This document shows positions 27,680 to 37,192 of a DNA stretch of 64,000 bases, one piece after another; position 1 is the first letter of the stretch; every line of letters begins with the position of its first letter. The stretch is from Bacteroides sp. 519 (GTDB lineage: Bacteria; Bacteroidota; Bacteroidia; Bacteroidales; Bacteroidaceae). Where the stretch lies: positions 11,800 to 75,799 of the forward strand of contig NZ_QVMJ01000005.1 in the NCBI RefSeq assembly GCF_010500955.1, given 5' to 3'. The position numbers were made by a program, and so were the translations under genes. A model generated the notes under the pieces. That model searched no databases and was not told the DNA's origin. It saw only the letters and a list, made by a program, of their open reading frames with translations.

Positions 27680-27787
27680 GGGAATTGAATATTGAGAATT
27701 GAATATTGAGAATTAATTAAAAGTTAGATTACTATTGGTTATTTAACTTTCAATTTTCAATTTTCAATTTTCAACTGATTAATTTTG
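27680..27787 (+). promoter_or_regulatory. low-complexity inverted-word spacer and NamZ -7 box
   Basis: Two copies of GAATATTGAGAATT face three copies of CAATTTT-type words on the other side of a short loop, another of the word-built inverted repeats seen in this genome. TAATTTTG at 27780-27787 is a good -7 box; it places transcription after the GTG at 27787 and so favours the ATG at 27820 for the next gene. Confidence 0.5.
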
Positions 27788-27819
27788 TGCAATATTACGA
27801 AAAAATTATTTTGCTGAAT

Positions 27820-28992
27820 ATGATTAACCACCACTTTTTAAGACTTAACTTCTTTATTCTTCTTGTATTCCCCTGGTTATTGGTAAATGCCGGCAGTCCT
27901 CTACTTACTGGTGCCGAACGATTGGATAAATATCTTCCTCTGCTGAAAGATAAACGCGTGGGGGTGGTGGTGAACCAAACATCTGTTGTTGGAACCAATC
28001 AAGAACATCTATTGGATGTATTGATTAAAAACAAAGTAAATGTTACGGCTGCTTTTGCTCCCGAACACGGATTCCGGGGCACTGCCGAATATGGTGCAAA
28101 TGTAAGCGACGGAAAAGATATTAAGACCGGAATCCCCATTTATTCGCTACATGGAAAAACCAAGAAGCCGCTTCCAGAGCAGCTCAACAAAACAGATGTG
28201 ATTGTTTTTGATATTCAGGATGTAGGTGCACGGTTCTATACATATATTAGTACCATGTTTTATGTTATGGAGGCTTGTGCAGAAAATGATAAGGAGTTTA
28301 TTGTACTGGACCGTCCAAACCCATGTGATTATGTGGATGGCCCTGTACTAAACCGCAGATATAAAAGTTTTGTAGGTATGCTACAGATTCCTATTCTACA
28401 TGGGTGTACTGTGGGCGAACTTGCCCGGTTAATTAATGGCGAAGGATGGCTCCTTGGCAAACCGGATATCTGCAAACTTACGGTTATTCCTGTTGAAGGC
28501 TGGAAACACGGACAACCTTATTCTCTACCTATTCCCCCCTCTCCTAACCTGCCGAACGACCAAGCTATACAATTATATGCTTCACTTTGTGCTTTCGAGG
28601 CTACAAAAATAAGCGTAGGTCGCGGAACAACTTTTCCCTTTCAGGTAATAGGCGCGCCTAACGAAAAATATGGTAGTTTTGCTTTTACACCTCGCTCAAT
28701 GCCCGGTTTCGACTCTAATCCGTTACACAAAGATGTAAAGTGTTATGGGTTGGATTTACGGAATGTTACCAGTGTTAAGGGTTTAACCCTCAAATATGTA
28801 ATAGAGTTCTATAAAAAATCGGGCGAAGATGCAACATTCTTTTCACGCCGAAACTGGATGGATTTACTTATGGGTACCAATCAGGTAAGGGAAGCAATTG
28901 TTGCCGGCAAAACCGAAGAACAGATTCGGGCAGAGTGGCAAACAGGGCTTGATGAATATAAGGTGATGAGGAGAAAGTATGTTTTGTACTAG
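27820..28992 (+). CDS. namZ: exo-beta-N-acetylmuramidase NamZ-like (DUF1343)
   Basis: A 390-residue exported protein with an N-terminal hydrophobic signal (FFILLVFPWLLVNAG). The DUF1343 pattern is clear: KRVGVVVNQTSVVG, FAPEHGFRG, YSLHGKTKKPLPEQL, VIVFDIQDVGARFYTYISTM, VLDRPNPC, LPIPPSPNLPN and SVGRGTTFPFQVIGAP. Characterised members remove N-acetylmuramic acid from the non-reducing end of muropeptide sugars, so a role in peptidoglycan recycling is likely. Start chosen downstream of the promoter. Confidence 0.88.
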   Translation: MINHHFLRLNFFILLVFPWLLVNAGSPLLTGAERLDKYLPLLKDKRVGVVVNQTSVVGTNQEHLLDVLIKNKVNVTAAFAPEHGFRGTAEYGANVSDGKDIKTGIPIYSLHGKTKKPLPEQLNKTDVIVFDIQDVGARFYTYISTMFYVMEACAENDKEFIVLDRPNPCDYVDGPVLNRRYKSFVGMLQIPILHGCTVGELARLINGEGWLLGKPDICKLTVIPVEGWKHGQPYSLPIPPSPNLPNDQAIQLYASLCAFEATKISVGRGTTFPFQVIGAPNEKYGSFAFTPRSMPGFDSNPLHKDVKCYGLDLRNVTSVKGLTLKYVIEFYKKSGEDATFFSRRNWMDLLMGTNQVREAIVAGKTEEQIRAEWQTGLDEYKVMRRKYVLY

Positions 28993-29144
28993 TTACAAAA
29001 GCTCATAGCATTACGAAAAAAATCTTTCCAAAACCCACAGCTCTGTTTAACTATTTCGTCACTACAAAAAACAACAAAAAAGAAAAACCATCTCGTTTAC
29101 CACCCGCCATACGCGCCACAGAGCCGATTTTATGATACATTTTC

Positions 29145-29252
29145 AAAATGCAGCATTTTGCATTGATGAAATGCTGCATTTCGTTCAATCAAAATGCTGC
29201 ATTTTGAAAGTGTGAAATGCTGCATTTTGAAATAACGATTTGCTGCATAAAA
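29145..29252. repeat. five 23-bp palindromic repeats (AAATGCTGCATTT)
   Basis: The core GCTGC (GCAGC in the first unit) begins at 29150, 29173, 29196, 29219 and 29242, a period of exactly 23 bp. The first four units are the palindrome AAATGCWGCATTT; the last is degenerate. Copy number and period equal those of the VirE iterons but the sequence is unrelated. The rest of 28993-29444 has no gene; a stretch near 29015-29035 (TTACGAAAAAAATCTTTCC) faintly recalls the end of the VirE-element repeat. Confidence 0.88.
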
Positions 29253-29393
29253 ATTAGTACTGATTTATGAATAGATAAAAAAAGACAAATAACAAATCCG
29301 ATTATTAGGATGATAGCTAAACAGGCTTTAATTAAAATTCACAGTAGCAATGTGTAATTTGTGTTAAATAACCTACTATTGTAATACAGAGAT

Positions 29394-29424
29394 TGCAAAT
29401 TACTAATTATAAGTTCTACATTTG
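29394..29424 (+). promoter_or_regulatory. promoter of the small secreted hypothetical gene
   Basis: TTG (29394-29396), 20 bp, TACATTTG (29417-29424), then ATG 21 nt later at 29445. Confidence 0.6.
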
Positions 29425-29444
29425 CCGCCGCAATATTAAGAAAT

Positions 29445-29804
29445 ATGAAGAATTGTATAAAATATAGTATAATTGCACTTATTGCAGCATTGTTTTACCT
29501 TACAGTGCCGCAACAGGAGATTTATACAATTCAACAAGATCAATCATTTGTTATTTCGCAAGCCGATAATAGCCACGATAATGCCAGAAGTTTGCATATT
29601 GCAGGAACAAGGCTTATTTGCGACAATGCAGATTTATCTTACTCAAAAGACTACAGTTTTAAACAATTGTATCGTATTCATAAACACAATAGCTTTCAAA
29701 GAAACAACAGCAAACTTCCTCAAAAACAGAATACGAAAGAAATCTCAATATCTCAACATCCGGTAGCATACTATATATTCGGATTGAGAAAGATTATCAT
29801 TTAA
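29445..29804 (+). CDS. small exported hypothetical protein
   Basis: A 119-residue protein I do not recognise. The N-terminus (MKNCIKYSIIALIAALFYLTV) is a signal peptide or single membrane anchor; the rest is polar, rich in S, N, Q and K, with no conserved motif and no cysteine pairs. A good promoter and a plausible start support it being real. It precedes nuoA in the same direction but is separated by a word-repeat spacer, so a functional link to Nuo is not implied. Confidence 0.55.
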   Translation: MKNCIKYSIIALIAALFYLTVPQQEIYTIQQDQSFVISQADNSHDNARSLHIAGTRLICDNADLSYSKDYSFKQLYRIHKHNSFQRNNSKLPQKQNTKEISISQHPVAYYIFGLRKIII

Positions 29805-29931
29805 GTTTTTAAGTTTATAGTCCATAAGTTTTTAAGTTTAGGTATATACCTAAGCTTGTAAACCTATGGGCATATATATTTGTTTACTTAAGAACTTAAA
29901 GTCTCAAAAACTCAAAAACTTAAAAACTCAA
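29803..29931. repeat. word-built inverted repeat before nuoA
   Basis: Copies of AAGTTTTTAAGTTT on one side face AACTTAAAAACTC / CTCAAAAACTTAAAAACTCA words on the other, with a loop around 29838-29885. It ends at the nuoA ATG and would form the 5' leader of the nuo transcript. Confidence 0.6.
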
Positions 29932-30282
29932 ATGAACTTTATTTTTTTAGTCGTTGCTTTTCTAACGGCTATAGTCCTTGTTACGGCTGCTATTGTTATA
30001 GCCAAGTTGATTTCACCTCGTTCATACAACCCACAAAAGATGGAAGCATACGAATGTGGCATACCTACCCGGGGGAAATCGTGGATGCAATTCAGGGTTG
30101 GGTATTATCTGTTTGCTATCCTGTTCCTGATGTTCGAGGTCGAAACTGTGTTCCTGTTCCCCTGGGCTGTGATTGCCCGTGAACTGGGAACAGGTGGAAT
30201 CATCAGTATTCTCTTCTTTTTTATCATCTTAGTTTTAGGACTGGCGTATGCCTGGCGGAAAGGAGCATTGGAATGGAAATAA
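29932..30282 (+). CDS. nuoA: NADH-quinone oxidoreductase subunit A
   Basis: A 116-residue membrane subunit of complex I with three transmembrane helices and the conserved [31 protein letters not shown]. It contributes to the quinone-site/proton-channel junction. I start it at the ATG at 29932 because upstream in-frame residues are encoded by the spacer repeat. It overlaps nuoB by 10 bp. Confidence 0.95.
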   Translation: MNFIFLVVAFLTAIVLVTAAIVIAKLISPRSYNPQKMEAYECGIPTRGKSWMQFRVGYYLFAILFLMFEVETVFLFPWAVIARELGTGGIISILFFFIILVLGLAYAWRKGALEWK

Positions 30283-30848
30283 AGAAACCTAAAATAAAAT
30301 CAATTCCTTATGAGGAGTTTACCGACAATGAAACGTTGGAGAAAATGGCACACGAACTCAACGAGAACGGAGCAAATGTTTTTGTTGGAGCCATGGACGA
30401 CGTTATCAACTGGGGAAGAAGCAACTCCCTGTGGCCGCTTACTTTTGCCACAAGTTGCTGCGGTATTGAATTTATGGCACTGGGCGCTGCCCGTTACGAC
30501 ATGGCACGCTTTGGCTTTGAAGTAGCCCGGGCAAGTCCGCGACAGGCTGATATGATTATGGTTTGCGGAACAATAACCGACAAGATGGCCCCCGTTCTGA
30601 AACGTTTATACGACCAAATGGCCGATCCTAAATATGTGGTTGCCGTAGGTGGTTGTGCTGTTAGCGGCGGTCCTTTCAAAAAATCGTACCACGTGGTAAA
30701 CGGGGTAGATAAGATTATTCCCGTAGATGTATATATCCCCGGATGTCCCCCACGCCCGGAAAGTTTTCTGTATGGAATGATGCAATTGCAACGGAAAGTA
30801 AAAGTGGAAAAATTCTTTGGAGGGGTTAATAAGAAGGAGGTAGAGTGA
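30273..30848 (+). CDS. nuoB: NADH-quinone oxidoreductase subunit B
   Basis: A 191-residue peripheral subunit that binds the terminal iron-sulfur cluster N2, which passes electrons to quinone. The four ligands are visible: Cys62-Cys63 (SCCGIEF), Cys128 (VGGCAVSGG) and Cys158 (PGCPPRPE). The C-terminal codons run into the following hairpin. Translation is probably coupled to nuoA. Confidence 0.97.
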   Translation: MEIKKPKIKSIPYEEFTDNETLEKMAHELNENGANVFVGAMDDVINWGRSNSLWPLTFATSCCGIEFMALGAARYDMARFGFEVARASPRQADMIMVCGTITDKMAPVLKRLYDQMADPKYVVAVGGCAVSGGPFKKSYHVVNGVDKIIPVDVYIPGCPPRPESFLYGMMQLQRKVKVEKFFGGVNKKEVE

Positions 30849-30937
30849 GGTAGAGTGAGGTAAAGGGAGGTAAAGTAACGATGCCGCATGGAAACTTTAC
30901 CTCCTTTACCTCACTTTACCTCCTTTACCTCCTCCTT
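30834..30937. repeat. intergenic hairpin nuoB-nuoCD (GAGGTAAAG words, CATGCGG apex)
   Basis: Four GAGGTARAG-type words are answered by four CTTTACCTC-type words; the loop contains ATGCCGCATGGAA (30881-30893). The left arm overlaps the end of nuoB. Confidence 0.85.
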
Positions 30938-30952
30938 CTAAACTAAACAATA

Positions 30953-32515
30953 ATGAACAATACAATAATCGAAATTGCAGCAGAAGAGTTTCATGATGCA
31001 GCTCTGAAACTACGCAATGAGAAACAGATGGATTTTCTGGAATGTATGACCGGAATGGACTGGGGCGAACGCCTCGGTGTAATCTATCATTTGGAATCTA
31101 CTGCTACGGGCGAACGCATGGTGGTTAAAACTTCCACCGAACGGGAAAACCCTGAACTGGATTCGGTTGCTGATATCTGGAAAGCTGCCGAACTGAATGA
31201 ACGTGAAATATATGACTTCTTCGGCATCATCTTTCTTAATCATCCGGATATGCGCCGCTTGTATCTCCGGAACGACTGGGTAGGACATCCGCTTCGCAAA
31301 GACGATGATCCCAATGATGACAGAAACCCTTTAAGAATGTCGAACGAGATTACAATTGATACCACACATCTGGTAGAGTTGAATCCGGACGGTACATTCA
31401 AAGAACAGGAAAATGTAATCTTTGAAGATCGTGAATATGTGGTTAACATCGGCCCACAACACCCTGCAACACATGGAGTACTTCGTTTCCGTGTTTCGCT
31501 TGAGGGTGAAAACATGAAAAAGATTGATGTAAACTGCGGTTACATTCACCGGGGAATTGAGAAGATGAGCGAGAGTATGACTTATCAGCAGATTCTTGCA
31601 TTGACCGACCGACTGGATTATCTGGCAGCACATCACAACCGTCATGCCCTTTGTATGTGCGTTGAAAAGGCAATGGGTATTGAAGTTTCCGAAAGGGTAC
31701 AGTACATACGTACCATTATGGATGAACTGCAACGTATTGATTCGCACTTACTTTTCTATTCGGCGCTCTGTATGGACCTGGGTGGTCTTACTCCTTTCTT
31801 CTATGGTTTCCGCGACAGGGAAAAGATTCTGGATATATTCGAGGAGACTTGCGGTGGCAGATTAATAATGAATTATAATACCATTGGAGGTGTTCAGGCA
31901 GATATCCATCCTAATCTTGTAAAGAGGATCAAAGAGTTTATCCCTTATATGCGGGGTATAATTCATGAATATCACGATATATTTACTGGTAACATCATTG
32001 CACAACAACGTATGAAAGGCGTTGGTATCCTTAGCCGTGAAGATGCAATTTCTTTTGGAGCCACCGGTGGCACCGGACGTGCTTCGGGGTGGGCATGCGA
32101 TGTACGCAAGCGCCGTCCGTATGCCCTTTATGATAAGCTGGACTTTAAAGAAATCATTTATACCGAAGGCGATTGCTTTGCACGCTACATGGTACGTATG
32201 GACGAGATAATGGAATCTATGAAAATTCTGGAGCAACTTATTGATAATATCCCCGAAGGTAATTATCAGGAGAAAACGAAACCGATTATAAAGGTGCCCG
32301 AAGGAACTTATTATACTGCTGTGGAAGCAAGCCGTGGTGAGTTTGGGGTATTCCTTGAAAGCAACGGTGAAAAATATCCTTATCGACTGCATTTCCGTAG
32401 CACCGGATTGCCTCTGGTATCTACAGTCGATACTATTGCCCGCGGTGGCAAGATTGCGGATTTAATCGCCATTGGCGGAACACTAGATTATGTTGTACCT
32501 GATATAGATCGATGA
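30953..32515 (+). CDS. nuoCD: NADH-quinone oxidoreductase subunit C/D fusion
   Basis: A 520-residue fusion of NuoC (about 1-130, ending in EREIYDFFGIIFLNHPDMRRLYLRNDWVGHPLRKD) and NuoD (about 160-520, GPQHPATHGVLRF, NCGYIHRGIEKM, RLDYLAAHHNRHALCMCVE, then SRGEFGVFLESNGEKYPYRLHFRSTG). The D part builds the quinone cavity with NuoB. Fused CD is known in several lineages including Bacteroidetes. In many bacteria nuoE, F and G would come next; here nuoH follows. Confidence 0.97.
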   Translation: MNNTIIEIAAEEFHDAALKLRNEKQMDFLECMTGMDWGERLGVIYHLESTATGERMVVKTSTERENPELDSVADIWKAAELNEREIYDFFGIIFLNHPDMRRLYLRNDWVGHPLRKDDDPNDDRNPLRMSNEITIDTTHLVELNPDGTFKEQENVIFEDREYVVNIGPQHPATHGVLRFRVSLEGENMKKIDVNCGYIHRGIEKMSESMTYQQILALTDRLDYLAAHHNRHALCMCVEKAMGIEVSERVQYIRTIMDELQRIDSHLLFYSALCMDLGGLTPFFYGFRDREKILDIFEETCGGRLIMNYNTIGGVQADIHPNLVKRIKEFIPYMRGIIHEYHDIFTGNIIAQQRMKGVGILSREDAISFGATGGTGRASGWACDVRKRRPYALYDKLDFKEIIYTEGDCFARYMVRMDEIMESMKILEQLIDNIPEGNYQEKTKPIIKVPEGTYYTAVEASRGEFGVFLESNGEKYPYRLHFRSTGLPLVSTVDTIARGGKIADLIAIGGTLDYVVPDIDR

Positions 32516-32526
32516 AATATTTTTTG

Positions 32527-32612
32527 AACACAGAGACACAGAGGCACAGAGTTTTTTATCATTGTGCTAATCTAAGAATTAAAACCTCTGTATCTCTGTG
32601 TCTCTGTGTTCT
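32527..32612. repeat. intergenic hairpin nuoCD-nuoH (ACACAGAGG words)
   Basis: ACACAGAGACACAGAGGCAC (32528-) faces CTCTGTATCTCTGTGTCTC on the other side of a 30-nt loop. A single arm of the same family is at about 46.85-46.89 kb before wza. Confidence 0.8.
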
Positions 32613-32628
32613 ATAATAATAAAAAAAT

Positions 32629-33705
32629 ATGTTAGATTTTAAACCACTAACAAACTGGATACACGAAATGCTTACCTCGGTGATGCCGGAAGGGTGGGCT
32701 ATATTTATTGAATGTGTAGTTGTTGGAATTTGTATTATCCTGACCTACGCCTTACTCGCCATTGTATTGATATACATGGAAAGAAAGGTTTGTGCCTTCT
32801 TCCAGTGCCGTCTGGGCCCGATGAGAGTAGGGAAATGGGGAATCTTTCAGGTATTTGCCGATGTTATAAAGATGCTTATCAAGGAAATCATATCCTTAAA
32901 GCATTCGGATAAATTCCTGTACGAACTGGCTCCTTACATGGTAATCATTGCTTCTATCCTGGCTTTTGCCTGCTTACCAATAAGTAAAGGACTGGAAGTG
33001 ATAGACTTTAATGTGGGGGTGTTCTTCCTTTTGGCAGCCTCATCTATTGGTGTAGTTGGTATTCTGCTTGCCGGATGGGGAAGTAACAATAAGTTTTCGC
33101 TTATTGGTGCTATGCGAAGCGGTGCACAGATCATTAGCTACGAGCTGTCTGTTGGATTGTCTATCCTTACGATGGTGGTATTTATGGGAACCATGCAATT
33201 CTCGGAAATAGTTGAAGGTCAGGCCGGAGGATGGTATCTATTCAGGGCACACATTCCTGCACTGATTGCCTTTATCATCTACCTGATTGCAGGTAACGCT
33301 GAGACGAACCGGGGTCCGTTCGACCTTCCGGAGGCTGAAAGCGAACTTACTGCAGGGTATCATACCGAATATTCGGGTATGCACTTCGGTTTCTTCTACC
33401 TGGCAGAATTCCTTAATATGTTTATTATTGCTTCGGTAGCTGCTACAATATTTCTTGGTGGATGGATGCCTTTACACATTCCCGGACTGGATGGTTTCAA
33501 TACTGTTATGGATTATATTCCCGGATTTATCTGGTTCTTCGGCAAAGCATTCTTTGTGGTGTTCTTGTTGATGTGGATAAAATGGACATTCCCCCGCTTG
33601 CGTATCGACCAGATACTTAAGTTGGAATGGAAATATCTGGTGCCTATCAGTATGGTGAATCTTATATTAATGGTGATTATTGTGGTTTTCGGGCTGCATT
33701 TTTAA
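32629..33705 (+). CDS. nuoH: NADH-quinone oxidoreductase subunit H
   Basis: A 358-residue membrane subunit with about eight helices that links the peripheral arm to the proton-pumping arm. Conserved segments: [54 protein letters not shown] and the C-terminal [20 protein letters not shown]. No sign of damage. Confidence 0.97.
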   Translation: MLDFKPLTNWIHEMLTSVMPEGWAIFIECVVVGICIILTYALLAIVLIYMERKVCAFFQCRLGPMRVGKWGIFQVFADVIKMLIKEIISLKHSDKFLYELAPYMVIIASILAFACLPISKGLEVIDFNVGVFFLLAASSIGVVGILLAGWGSNNKFSLIGAMRSGAQIISYELSVGLSILTMVVFMGTMQFSEIVEGQAGGWYLFRAHIPALIAFIIYLIAGNAETNRGPFDLPEAESELTAGYHTEYSGMHFGFFYLAEFLNMFIIASVAATIFLGGWMPLHIPGLDGFNTVMDYIPGFIWFFGKAFFVVFLLMWIKWTFPRLRIDQILKLEWKYLVPISMVNLILMVIIVVFGLHF

Positions 33706-33730
33706 GATAATATTAAAATGAACTTCTATT

Positions 33731-33812
33731 TTGAAACGCAGATTAACGCAGATTTTCGCAGATTAAAATAATATAATAATCTGCGTTAATCCGCGTTAAT
33801 CTGCGTTTCAAA
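33731..33812. repeat. intergenic hairpin nuoH-nuoI (CGCAGATTAA words)
   Basis: TTGAAACGCAGATTAACGCA continuing to 33766 is answered by words of TCTGCGTTAATC ending GCGTTTCAAA at 33812, around a short AT loop. Confidence 0.85.
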
Positions 33813-33828
33813 AATTCATTAACAGAAT

Positions 33829-34275
33829 ATGGAATCTACAAATAATTATTTCAAAGGTTTATTCAACGGCATAGCATCACTGCTAACGGGGATGAAAACT
33901 TCAATGACGGTTTTCCTCCGGAAGAAAACAACAGAACAATACCCGGAAAACAGGAAAACACTGGTTATTTCCAAACGTTTTCGTGGTGCCCTTGTATTGC
34001 TATATAATGAAAACAACGAGCATAAATGCATTGCTTGTGGACTGTGTCAAACTGCCTGTCCCAATGATACTATAGAAATTATCAGCGAAATGGTAGAAAC
34101 AGAGGAAGGCAAAAAGAAGAAAATACTGAAACAATATAACTATGATCTGGGTGCATGTATGTTTTGTCAACTTTGCGTGAATATATGTCCGCAGGATGCA
34201 ATAACCTTTGCACCATCGTTTGAAAACGCTGTGTTCGACAGAGATAAACTTCACCGGGTTCTTAATAAGTTTTGA
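33829..34275 (+). CDS. nuoI: NADH-quinone oxidoreductase subunit I
   Basis: A 148-residue peripheral subunit with two 4Fe-4S clusters (N6a, N6b). The ligands are CIACGLCQTACP (Cys67, 70, 73, 77) and CMFCQLCVNICP (Cys110, 113, 116, 120). Without NuoEFG, this ferredoxin-like subunit is the outermost electron entry point visible in the operon. Confidence 0.96.
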   Translation: MESTNNYFKGLFNGIASLLTGMKTSMTVFLRKKTTEQYPENRKTLVISKRFRGALVLLYNENNEHKCIACGLCQTACPNDTIEIISEMVETEEGKKKKILKQYNYDLGACMFCQLCVNICPQDAITFAPSFENAVFDRDKLHRVLNKF

Positions 34276-34350
34276 GTTATGAGTTTTGAGTTATAAGTTA
34301 CCATACGGCATTGAAAACTCAAAACTCACTACTCATTACTCATAACTTAA
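34273..34350. repeat. intergenic hairpin nuoI-nuoJ (GAGTTATGAGTTTT words)
   Basis: GAGTTATGAGTTTTGAGTTA faces CTCAAAACTCACTACTC and CATAACTTAA; the loop has the apex-like CCATACGGCATTG (34301-34313). Confidence 0.8.
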
Positions 34351-34353
34351 AAT

Positions 34354-34854
34354 ATGGAAACAATCGTATTCTTTGCATTGGCTGTGTTTATTGCCGTTTT
34401 TTCGGTAATGACTGTTACCACCAAACGTATTGTACGTTCGGCCACTTACCTGTTATTTGTTCTTTTCGGCACGGCAGGTATCTATTTTCTTTTGGGCTAT
34501 ACATTCCTGGGTTCGGTACAGATTATGGTGTACGCCGGAGGTATTGTAGTGCTGTATGTATTCTCCATTCTCCTTACATCGGGAGATAATGATTTTGCAG
34601 AAAAGCTGAAAAGAAGCAAGTTTCTGGCAGGATTGGGAGCCACTTTAGTAGGTGCCGTTGTGGTACTGTTTATATTGTTAAGGCATAAGTTTGTTCCCAC
34701 TACAGACCTTGAGCCTGTGGAACTTAATATAAAAACAATTGGGCATACATTACTTAGCAGTGATAAGTATGGTTATGTTCTACCTTTTGAGGCAATAAGC
34801 ATCTTGCTTTTAGCCTGTATTATTGGTGGATTATTAATCGCGCGAAAGCGCTAG
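34354..34854 (+). CDS. nuoJ: NADH-quinone oxidoreductase subunit J
   Basis: A 166-residue membrane protein with five helices. The conserved GTAGIYFLLGYTFLGSVQIM then VYAGGIVVLYVF marks NuoJ. It lies between nuoI and nuoK as usual, with hairpin spacers on both sides. Confidence 0.95.
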   Translation: METIVFFALAVFIAVFSVMTVTTKRIVRSATYLLFVLFGTAGIYFLLGYTFLGSVQIMVYAGGIVVLYVFSILLTSGDNDFAEKLKRSKFLAGLGATLVGAVVVLFILLRHKFVPTTDLEPVELNIKTIGHTLLSSDKYGYVLPFEAISILLLACIIGGLLIARKR

Positions 34855-34970
34855 TTGTGAGTGATGAGTTGTGAGTAATGAGTAATGAGTTTTTTCCATG
34901 CGGCATTACTTAACTCACAACTCATTACTCACAACTCATAACTCATAACTCATAACTCAAAACTCAAATT
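34853..34970. repeat. intergenic hairpin nuoJ-nuoK (GAGTAATGAGT words, CATGCGG apex)
   Basis: GTTGTGAGTGATGAGTTGTG and following words are answered by AACTCACAACTCATTACTC-type words; the loop contains TTCCATGCGGCAT (34894-34906). Confidence 0.85.
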
Positions 34971-35270
34971 ATGGAGTACTATCTTATAGTTGCAGCTATT
35001 ATGTTTTTTGCTGGTATTTACGGCTTCTTCACTCGCCGTAATACGCTTGCCATCCTTATATCTATAGAATTAATACTGAATGCTACAGATATAAACTTTG
35101 CTGTATTCAATCGTTTCCTCTTCCCCGAAAGCCTTGAGGGACATTTTTTTGCATTGTTCTCCATCGCTATATCAGCAGCCGAAACGGCTGTGGCAATCGC
35201 GATTATGATTAACATATACCGCAATATACGCAGTATTCAGGTGAAAAATTTAGATGATTTAAAATGGTAA
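34971..35270 (+). CDS. nuoK: NADH-quinone oxidoreductase subunit K
   Basis: A 99-residue membrane subunit with three helices and the family's NTLAILISIELILNATDINFAVF and ISAAETAVAIAIMINIYR, carrying the buried glutamates used in proton transfer. It overlaps nuoL by 7 bp, the only neighbours apart from nuoA-B that lack a spacer. Confidence 0.96.
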   Translation: MEYYLIVAAIMFFAGIYGFFTRRNTLAILISIELILNATDINFAVFNRFLFPESLEGHFFALFSIAISAAETAVAIAIMINIYRNIRSIQVKNLDDLKW

Positions 35271-37180
35271 AAGATATGTTCGACTTTACTATATTTATAT
35301 TAATACTTCCTCTCCTATCTTTTCTGATACTGGGAATCGGAGGAAAATGGATAAAACCTGTTATTGCAGGATATATCGGCAGTATCAGCCTCGGCATAAT
35401 TACAATACTTAGTTATGCTACGGCATGGATGTATTTCACCCTGCCACGGCTGGCCGATGGTACTTTTGAAAAACTCATGCCTTACAACGAAGTGTGGTTA
35501 AGGTTTACCAATACACTTCATTTTGACCTGGGTATTTTGCTCGATCCTATTTCCGTAATGATGCTGGTGGTGATCACTACCGTATCTTTTATGGTGCATA
35601 TTTACTCCTTGGGATATATGAAGGGTGAGCAAGGGTTTCAGAGATATTATGCTTTCCTTAGCCTCTTCACCATGTCGATGCTGGGATTGGTGGTTGCAAC
35701 AAATATTTTCCAGATGTATCTGTTCTGGGAATTGGTGGGCGTTAGTTCGTACCTACTTATCGGCTTCTACTACACCAAACCTGCGGCTATTGCTGCATCG
35801 AAGAAAGCGTTTATTGTTACCCGTTTTGCCGATCTGGGCTTCCTGATTGGTATCCTTATATATGGATTCTATGGCGATACATTCGGGTTCAATCCCGTGT
35901 TGGGTCCGCACGAAGAACTTGGCACCGGCACCTTGCCGGCACTTGCTTTGGGGCTGATGTTTATAGGTGGTGCAGGTAAAAGTGCAATGTTCCCACTACA
36001 CATCTGGCTACCCGATGCTATGGAAGGTCCTACACCTGTCAGTGCGCTTATTCACGCAGCAACAATGGTTGTTGCAGGGGTTTATCTTGTGGCGCGTATG
36101 TTCCCGCTGTTTATTGGTTATGCACCGGGGGTATTGGAAATAATTGGTTGGGTAGGCGCATTTACCGCCTTGTTTGCCGCGGTTATTGCTTGTGTGCAGA
36201 CAGATATTAAACGTGTTCTTGCTTTTTCAACCATCTCACAGATCGGCTTTATGATGGTAGCTCTTGGTGTTTGCACCAGCGATGATCCGCACACCGGAGG
36301 GTTGGGTTATATGGCGTCTATGTTCCATCTCTTCACACATGCCATGTTTAAAGCACTGTTGTTCCTTGGAGCCGGTAGTATTATCCATGCTGTACACAGT
36401 AATGAGATGAGTGCTATGGGAGGATTACGAAAATATATGCCTGTTACTCATATTACTTTCCTTATTGCATGTCTGGCCATAGCTGGTATTCCACCACTAT
36501 CGGGTTTTGTTTCCAAGGATGAGATACTTACTGCCTGCTTCAGCTACAGTCCTGTGATGGGTTGGGTAATGACGGGGATTGCCGGCCTTACAGCCTTCTA
36601 TATGTTCAGATTATATTATAACATATTCTGGGGTGGCGAGGTGTCGCACGGGAATCTGGCCGTGGCGCCTCGCCACCCACACGAAAGTCCTGTAAGTATG
36701 CTCTTTCCACTGATATTTCTGGCTCTGGTTACCTGTGTGGCAGGATTCATCCCCTTCGGGAAATTTATAAGTAGTAACGGACAGGCTTATGATATTCATT
36801 TGAATACAACAATTGCAGTAACAAGTGTTATTGTGGCAGTAATTGCAATTGGTGTGGCAACATGGATGTATATGCGTCCATCTCGTACTGTTGCGCAAAA
36901 ACTTGCTCAACGTTTTTCCGGATTGCACAAAGATGCTTATAACCGTTTTTATATTGATAATATATATCAGTTCGTTACACACCGGATTATATTCGGATGT
37001 ATCTCTACCCCGATTGCGTGGTTCGACCGCCATGTGGTTGATGGATTCTTCAACTTCCTTGCCTGGGGGGCCAACGTGGCCAGCGAAGGTCTTAAAGGCT
37101 TCCAGAGTGGAAGGGTGCAGCAATATGCTATTGTGTTTTTATGTGGGGCGGTGGCGCTTGTGTTATTGCTGATATTATAA
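35264..37180 (+). CDS. nuoL: NADH-quinone oxidoreductase subunit L
   Basis: A 638-residue antiporter-like proton-pumping subunit with about 16 helices. Conserved: LDPISVMMLVVITTVSFMVHIYS, FWELVGVSSYLLIGFYY, PLHIWLPDAMEGPTPVSALIHAATMV, AFSTISQIGFMMVALG and HAMFKALLFLGAGSIIH. The long C-terminal amphipathic helix region is present. The ATG at 35264 overlaps nuoK; the ATG at 35276 is an alternative. Confidence 0.97.
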   Translation: MVKDMFDFTIFILILPLLSFLILGIGGKWIKPVIAGYIGSISLGIITILSYATAWMYFTLPRLADGTFEKLMPYNEVWLRFTNTLHFDLGILLDPISVMMLVVITTVSFMVHIYSLGYMKGEQGFQRYYAFLSLFTMSMLGLVVATNIFQMYLFWELVGVSSYLLIGFYYTKPAAIAASKKAFIVTRFADLGFLIGILIYGFYGDTFGFNPVLGPHEELGTGTLPALALGLMFIGGAGKSAMFPLHIWLPDAMEGPTPVSALIHAATMVVAGVYLVARMFPLFIGYAPGVLEIIGWVGAFTALFAAVIACVQTDIKRVLAFSTISQIGFMMVALGVCTSDDPHTGGLGYMASMFHLFTHAMFKALLFLGAGSIIHAVHSNEMSAMGGLRKYMPVTHITFLIACLAIAGIPPLSGFVSKDEILTACFSYSPVMGWVMTGIAGLTAFYMFRLYYNIFWGGEVSHGNLAVAPRHPHESPVSMLFPLIFLALVTCVAGFIPFGKFISSNGQAYDIHLNTTIAVTSVIVAVIAIGVATWMYMRPSRTVAQKLAQRFSGLHKDAYNRFYIDNIYQFVTHRIIFGCISTPIAWFDRHVVDGFFNFLAWGANVASEGLKGFQSGRVQQYAIVFLCGAVALVLLLIL

Positions 37181-37192
37181 CATGATAATGAA

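Noticed and set aside
29145..29252. Possible CRISPR array
   Set aside because: Units are 23 bp apart including the linker, palindromic, only five in number and without cas genes; linkers of about 8-10 bp cannot be spacers. The same reasoning excludes the arrays at 15.4 and 46.6 kb.
36611..37123. Long minus-strand frames within nuoL and nuoCD (also 31331-31747, 31862-32392)
   Set aside because: They are antisense to strongly conserved complex I genes; the residues are rich in H, C and N as expected of shadows.
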